Source: Gnomoniopsis sp. IMI 355080 | Taxonomy: Eukaryota; Ascomycota; Sordariomycetes; Diaporthales; Gnomoniaceae | DNA: 13,595 nt | Direction: 5' to 3' | Assembly (NCBI GenBank): GCA_027946555.1 | Contig: JAPEVC010000429.1 | Span: 1 to 13,595 of the forward strand | In this document: positions 8,768 to 13,595 of the stretch, piece after piece | Layout of the letters: every line of letters begins with the position of its first letter | How positions within the stretch are numbered: the stretch's first letter is position 1 | The notes under the pieces: generated by a model | What the model was told of the DNA's origin: nothing | The model's input: only the letters and a program-made list of their open reading frames with translations | The model's database searches: none | Program-made: the position numbers and the translations under genes

Positions 8768-9867
8768 TATGTACGCACATGGGAAAGAGGTACAAGCGCG
8801 AAACATCTTTCAGTGCCAGGCTTGTTGGACCCTGGGGAAAATCAGCGAGCAACCCTGCGCTTGGCATTGACATCAGCAGAAATCCAACGGCCGGAAAGCA
8901 TGGGAGCCCAGACGAACGGTGGCCACGCCATGCGAGTCAGGGTGGGTATTGGCTTTGCAAAATTTCAAGGCAGCTGGACTGCAGAAAAATCTTGAGGTCG
9001 GTCCTGGAACATCAGACGAAGATCCCACCGAGTGACCCAACCTATCGGATACTTGGTCAAGTCGGCTTCCTTGCATGGACCCGTGTGCCTTCGTACTTGA
9101 GAAAAAAGTTTACCAAGTAGAGTCATTTTGCACATTTTGGAGCCCACAAGTCATTCCACCCACCATCGGCCGTGCCTGGGTCTTTTATGGAACAGGCCCA
9201 GATTGCAAATGCGAGATCCGGATTGCCCAGGCCTTGAAAAGTCATAGCCGCGATGACATGTACATACATGATGGACAGTAGCTTGCAACCATGACCCCAA
9301 GGCGATGCAACGCGACGGGATTATGGAATCTGCAGGAGTCAACACATCAGGTCAGGCCCGATGGAGCGAAATGTCCGGGCTAGGGGTTGGGCCCTTCTCA
9401 CATTCCTCTCAAGCAAGAATGTTCACATCTATGAATAGCTTCGCTGTTGTTGGGTGTGGTACCCAATATCCTGCTGAAATCCCCACCAAGAATTCGGGCG
9501 ACACGAACACTCCGTTCTTGAACCTGTCACTCCACAGCCGAGTTCCACGTAACGTCTTGCCTCTTGTAAACATGTCACCTGAGGGTATTAGGAGGCTGCC
9601 ATTCTCGGCAACCCTGGCAATCTCTCTACTGGGCAGGCCAAGTCGCCAAAGAAAACGGTCGGTCTTACGCAGCATCAGCGTGCCATTCATCCGCTTCGTC
9701 AGTCTTGAGGGGGGGGCGTCATGCCTCTCGCTCCTCCGCGCCAAGGCGTCAGGATCTTTTTCGCTCGTTGTGATTAAGGGTCCCATCGACCAGGAAAGAG
9801 GATCGAATATATATGACTCTTTTCATAGTAAACAAGACCTGCAGCGCATATTGCAGTCAATGCAGCG

Positions 9868-9873
9868 CACGTG
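9868..9873. promoter_or_regulatory. CACGTG E-box
   Basis: A palindromic CACGTG, followed by GG on the plus strand, as in Pho4/NUC-1-type bHLH sites. It lies about 6.3 kb from the cyclin start, with no nearer gene in view. It is worth noting only because Pho80-class cyclins act in the phosphate pathway. A hexamer is expected several times by chance in a window this size. Confidence 0.15.
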
Positions 9874-10351
9874 GGAAGACATTTTCTTCTCCCTCTAAAC
9901 GCCCCCCCCTCTCTCCCAGAAAAAAACAAATGCTCTCTGCTGCCCTATCAAGCCGACTGCAACCTCGTCAACCCGAGGCTGCGGTCACTCTAAGTGAGGG
10001 GTCCCATGGAAACTATTGGGCCACCGCTTCTTCAACGCTGCCATATGCAAGCAGCCGCCGTTGCCCACGCCGAGACAGCATCTCAAAAAGGTAGGCTTCT
10101 AAATGGACCCCCGGGGGAAGGGATGGTTTATGCTTCTAGCCCGGACGACAGGTCTGCCGGTAACCTTCCCGTTTCATTTTCTGGTAATCCAACCCTAACA
10201 AAAGCCCCTCAAAACGAATTAGTCACAGGCCCTTTTTTGGTGCGTGGGATTAGCTGTAGGATTTGCCCGCGATCTTCAACCACTGCTACGGCGCCCCCAA
10301 CTTGAGGGCATCATCAATTGTCACTCCCGAAGAAACCGATCGATGGCCCGC

Positions 10352-10364
10352 GGGGGGGGGGGGG
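10352..10364 (+). repeat. Poly-G tract, 13 G
   Basis: An uninterrupted run of 13 G on the plus strand, bounded by CCGC and TAAATG. It is one of several long G or C runs in this part of the window. Confidence 0.9.
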
Positions 10365-10750
10365 TAAATGACTCGTTGGATGCAATTTGGAAACGCTCGA
10401 CTCAACTTTACCTACGGACAGGGAGCAGCTAGACTTTTGTGACTATACAGAGTCTTGAATGCCCTACCGTCGGTTTGACAATCATTTGTGTGTCTGTTTT
10501 GACGTATTCTCAAACCCGCTGTGACGAGATCTCAGGAAGATCGCAAACTCATCAAAAACCTATCAGCCAACCAAGAGTCCGCTCATTTGTAAGCAAATCG
10601 CGAGGGAAGAGAGAGAGAAGAAAAGATCTGCGGTAGAAAGTACCATAGTATACAAAGCGGGGTGGGGGGATACACACACAGACAGACGCGCTCGTCTGCC
10701 CGCTCTTCTGCCTGCCGTACCAACGCCGGTTCCTGCGACTGGTTCTCTTT

Positions 10751-10764
10751 GGGGGGGGGGGGGG
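10751..10764 (+). repeat. Poly-G tract, 14 G
   Basis: An uninterrupted run of 14 G after CTCTTT, the longest homopolymer in the window. Exact length may be uncertain for technical reasons. Confidence 0.9.
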
Positions 10765-11023
10765 TTGTGAGGCAGGCGGTCCCAGATATCCGAAAAGCCC
10801 ACACACTCCGCCGAATGCCCTCCGCCATTATGCACGATACCTGCATGTGCCTTGCGAAGCTGCAGCTACCGAGCGATCCCGGAAAGAACGGAATTGAATG
10901 GCCAGGACTGCCAGGAAGGAAACTCGCGATCACGGTTCCCCTTCGTTGTTTGGGTCCCCAGGGAACCGGGTCCTTTTTCCATCCCTCCCCCCCGCAGCTC
11001 CTATTAATGCCAACGCAATGGCA

Positions 11024-11051
11024 GTTTGTAATGTATGTTACATACATAAAC
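11024..11051. repeat. Near-perfect palindrome / hairpin ATGTATGT-T-ACATACAT
   Basis: An odd-centred perfect inverted repeat of 8-base arms at 11031-11047, extended by GTTT (11024-11027) and AAAC (11048-11051) across a 3-base bulge. It could form a cruciform or hairpin or bind a dimeric regulator. Its half-site resembles the GTATGTAC octamers elsewhere in the desert. Confidence 0.6.
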
Positions 11052-11139
11052 ATGCGCGCCCTGCAGTAACTCTATATGTACGACAACGCAGCCGGTGAGC
11101 CGGACAGATGACTACCACCCCCCCACGTCGCCGCCCATT

Positions 11140-11162
11140 GGGGAGGGAAGGTCGGGGTGGGG
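11140..11162 (+). other. G-quadruplex motif
   Basis: Four G tracts (GGGG, GGG, GGGG, GGGG) separated by loops of 1, 6 and 1 nucleotides on the plus strand, satisfying the usual G3+ N1-7 pattern. A run of 7 C lies just upstream at 11118-11124. Confidence 0.6.
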
Positions 11163-11700
11163 AGGCTGGTTGGGTGCAGATGCACTGTCGTGGCGAGCGT
11201 GTATAGAGTGGATTAAAGTTGTAGACCGAGTGTTTTGCCAAAAGGCTCGAGGAAGCGCAGTCCGGCCCCTCCTTCTTACAACAGGAGTCAATAGCCGTAA
11301 ATTGTGAGTCTGGGGTAATGACGGCGAATATGCTCATGTCCTCGCGTGTGTATTCCGTACAACCAAAGGGAATCTCCCCCTTCCCCCCGGCCTTCCAAAA
11401 CAGGCAGACGTATGGAGCAAGCCAAGTAGCTGCTAAAAAACATCATCAGACCGTCTGAATCTACCAGATCGTGACTAATAGGATGCACTCAAAAGGCCTT
11501 GCGCGCGATGCGGCTGGCTGCCTGCATACACAAGCTGCAGGCCAATGTCAAGCAACACAAGCGGCGTGGCCACCTCCGGTTTAATGCACACCATCTGCGC
11601 TAGAAAGCAGCCAAAGTATCTAAAGTAGGAGTCATCATGATCTCTCCCAGAACAGTCAGATGGGCCAGATCAGATTCACCGCGCATCTTCGCCGTCGTCA

Positions 11701-11766
11701 TCGCTAGCGACTGGTTGGCTGGTTGGCTGAAGTGGCTTCGAGGAACGAAGCGTGACACACACACAC
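11701..11766. repeat. Cluster of palindrome, tandem repeat, hairpin and AC microsatellite
   Basis: In order: a perfect 10-bp palindrome TCGCTAGCGA (11701-11710); CTGGTTGG repeated twice plus CTG (11711-11729); a hairpin GCTTCG-aggaa-CGAAGC (11735-11751); and six AC units (11755-11766). The elements abut one another within 66 bp. Confidence 0.6.
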
Positions 11767-12773
11767 AACATTAATCAGATGAGGGGACTCCAAAAATTTT
11801 TAGGTTTCTTGCTCTGGCACGTTGCAATACCGGCGCCCTTAGGGCGGGGCCAAAAAGTCTTTTTTTTTGTCGTTCCATCCCTCCTCTTTTCTGTGATGAT
11901 CGTCCCTATCCGCTGCCAACGAAAGCGATATCGAGCCAGCGTCATGGGCTGAAGGATCGGCCGGGGGACGACTACCCTGTATGTCTACCTGCTGCGGTAA
12001 TAAAATGAAAAGCCAACGGTCAAACACGCGGATATGTCAGCTTGCTTGCCGGTGGGGGGGCTGAGACGTGTAGAGCGTGCAGTAGCGCGCGTCTTTTTTA
12101 TGTCGTGAAAACGTGTGATGGTCCGGTAATTCCGTCCTAACGCGGATCAAAAGATTTGCGTGCTTTATCTTGATGTGCGGAAAGATCGCGTGGCTTTTAC
12201 GGAGGACATACTCGTCTCCCAAGGCATGCTTGCCAAGTTCTTTGGGAGGAGTACCTTTCATCACTTTGGTGCGGTATGTACCTCATATCCCGATGTTGAG
12301 CCGTTTCCCCAAGTTCGGATCACTGCGGCTTTCAAATCCGGTGGAGACACTTCAGCGGCCGCGGGACAAACTGTCAGGCCGGCGGCATATTCACGAACCA
12401 GAGACGGCGTCGGCATTGCAGGTAAATGTATGTACCCTTGTTTGTAAATTAGAGTGTTCTCGACCATGACACTATTACCATGCCGACAACGGAAAAGGTT
12501 TGACGGTGATCTGCCCCCCGATCAGCTAGCTAGTCAGCACGCTGAAGCAAAAGACGGCCAATGGAATCCTATTGGATCGGCGGCGGATAAAATTCGAGGT
12601 AGCCACTTGCAGCCCAACAGTCCAGACAAATCGTGGGTGTTTATAAACGGGTCTATGACGAGAGGGGGCGGAGGATAGGTACCATATGAGTTAGTAGTGC
12701 AATTGAATTTCCTGACATCGCAAGGTATTCCTGATGATCTCAGCGAAAGGAGATGTTATCAGCACGAGGGATT

Positions 12774-12793
12774 GTGATCACGAAATGATCACG
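12774..12793. promoter_or_regulatory. TGATCACG direct repeat with 11-bp period
   Basis: TGATCACG occurs at 12775-12782 and 12786-12793, offset by 11 bp, about one helical turn. The first copy is part of the palindrome GTGATCAC (12774-12781). Such spacing is typical of paired binding sites on one DNA face; the factor is unknown. Confidence 0.35.
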
Positions 12794-12813
12794 TCTGTTC
12801 CGGTCGATGAAGG

Positions 12814-12823
12814 CCCCCCCCCC
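12814..12823 (+). repeat. Poly-C tract, 10 C
   Basis: Ten consecutive C between the TGATCACG repeat and the CRE-type palindrome, part of the G/C-tract series from 9709 onward. Confidence 0.9.
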
Positions 12824-12833
12824 GACAGGATAG

Positions 12834-12843
12834 CTGACGTCAG
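12834..12843. promoter_or_regulatory. CTGACGTCAG palindrome (CRE/ATF bZIP-type site)
   Basis: A perfect 10-bp palindrome containing TGACGTCA, the full consensus for CREB/ATF-class bZIP factors such as fungal Atf1. It lies 41 bp after the TGATCACG repeat, with a 10-C tract between them, which suggests a compact regulatory cluster. The target gene is not visible. Confidence 0.4.
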
Positions 12844-13171
12844 GACCGAAAGATCGACGGTCCCACGTTGTGCACATTTTGTCCCCTGTATGGAACCATA
12901 AGCTGTGGGAATAGTTACATGTTACTTGTAGATACTCGCTGATGGAATCAGCCGACAAATTACCCATGGTATGACATTCTCACCACCACGTCACCGTGAC
13001 TGGAGGTCGATCCCAGAGTAGGTCGTTACACTGGAACGTTACGCTCTGTCATCTTCTGCCTTGGGTATTTGCTGTGCAGGCACACCTGTTTTGGGGTTTT
13101 TTACCCTACGGAAAAACTGCGAGGTATTCACGTCCGAGCTGCATGCCCTATGCTGGAGCCGTAACTTGGCT

Positions 13172-13201
13172 AGCTTGCTCGCTATAAGCTTGCTCACTAT
13201 G
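13172..13201 (+). repeat. Tandem 15-bp imperfect duplication
   Basis: AGCTTGCTCGCTATA (13172-13186) is followed immediately by AGCTTGCTCACTATG (13187-13201), matching at 13 of 15 positions. It looks like a small tandem duplication that has since diverged. Confidence 0.6.
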
Positions 13202-13595
13202 GTACATTGTGCAGCAATTGTATGATATTGTGATATCGCAGTCGCACATGGACGCAAGACTTGTGGGACCTGCCAGCCTCCCACGCGTGAACGGCTCTCA
13301 GAAACTGTTATGGGCAATCAATAGCAGGGGAATAAGAAACTTTGTGTGTTCTAAGGCCTTACACGAGCAATATAGAAGTACCTGGCTCTCCTTCACTTCC
13401 AAATGAAAAGGCACATCAAATCATCTCTGAAAACCCAGCTACCGAGTCCTAAGCCTGGTCTTCAGGTCGATGGCTACGCAGGCAGCCACTGAGAGCACCT
13501 CACGATGGCAATGCACATTTACCTCGTCCTTGCAAGTACTATCAGAGTAGATCTTTGCTGCCAGATAGGCATTGCTGAAATCTGAGCCGCCGCCG

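Larger units (their letters stand above)
5967..9304. other. Region without a recognisable gene, left part of the desert
   Basis: About 3.3 kb with no frame I can assign to a family. Overlapping open frames on both strands at 6900-7275 lie in G/C-rich sequence and lack domain-like content. The longest ATG-started plus frame, 7749-8504 (251 codons), encodes a basic Arg/Ser/Thr/His-rich sequence with no hydrophobic core, signal peptide or motif. I see no tRNA A/B-box pair and no transposon ends. The DNA nearest 5967 probably belongs to the cyclin promoter. Confidence 0.5.
9305..13595. other. Region without a supported gene, right part of the desert
   Basis: About 4.3 kb in which I can assign no gene. 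It is marked by homopolymeric G and C tracts, a G-quadruplex motif, palindromes and short direct repeats listed separately. At 9305-9898 a plus frame (197 codons) and a minus frame (9409-9786, 125 codons) are both open from true ATGs and share the same third-position register, with mild G/C enrichment there. I recognise neither product. No gene start is evident at the right edge. Confidence 0.5.

Noticed and set aside
10191..10202. AACCCTAAC, a possible telomerase RNA template
   Set aside because: It covers only 1.5 telomere units, a length expected by chance here, and no surrounding structure of a telomerase RNA could be recognised.
11620..11645. ATGATGA box C-like word of a C/D snoRNA
   Set aside because: No CTGA box D at a suitable distance and no terminal stem; similar words at 6688 and 7864 fail in the same way.
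12160..12467. Open frames on both strands, products about 68-99 residues
   Set aside because: Both strands are open with no motif, the best plus frame opens with GTG, and there is no supporting signal beyond chance.

Overview
The window looks like nuclear DNA of a filamentous ascomycete (Pezizomycotina). The basis is one intact cyclin of the fungus-specific Pho85/Pho80 class, a NIP30/FAM192A-family gene split by a short intron with typical fungal splice signals, and pyrimidine-rich leader sequence of fungal type. I cannot name the species. Nothing suggests a prokaryotic, viral or organellar origin, and I see no tRNA, rRNA, CRISPR array or recognisable transposon.

Only two protein-coding genes can be supported, both on the minus strand. 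At the left edge (1-599) is the 5' part of a NIP30/FAM192A (yeast Fyv6-like) gene with one phase-2 intron (235-339); it runs off the window. About 2 kb of non-coding DNA (600-2563) follows, holding this gene's promoter and the 3' flank of the next. At 2564-3583 is a single-exon CLG1/Mug80-like Pho85-type cyclin of 339 residues.

The most striking signal lies upstream of the cyclin. Over about 2.2 kb (3787-5966) the minus strand has a single ATG in all three frames, while the plus strand has more than forty by my reading. Together with pyrimidine richness and a CT-rich zone near 5780-5890, this suggests a very long 5' leader of about 2.2-2.4 kb that is under selection against upstream AUGs. It keeps two short upstream ORFs, of 17 and 6 codons, suggesting translational control of the cyclin.

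From about 5967 to 13595 I find no convincing gene, which is unusually empty for a filamentous fungus. This stretch holds homopolymeric G/C tracts, a G-quadruplex motif, several palindromes and short direct repeats, a bZIP/CRE-type palindrome, a recurring GTATGTAC octamer, and one weakly coding-like region at 9305-9898. It could be an extended cis-regulatory region for the cyclin, a lineage-specific or decayed region, or host to non-coding transcripts. The sequence alone does not decide between these.
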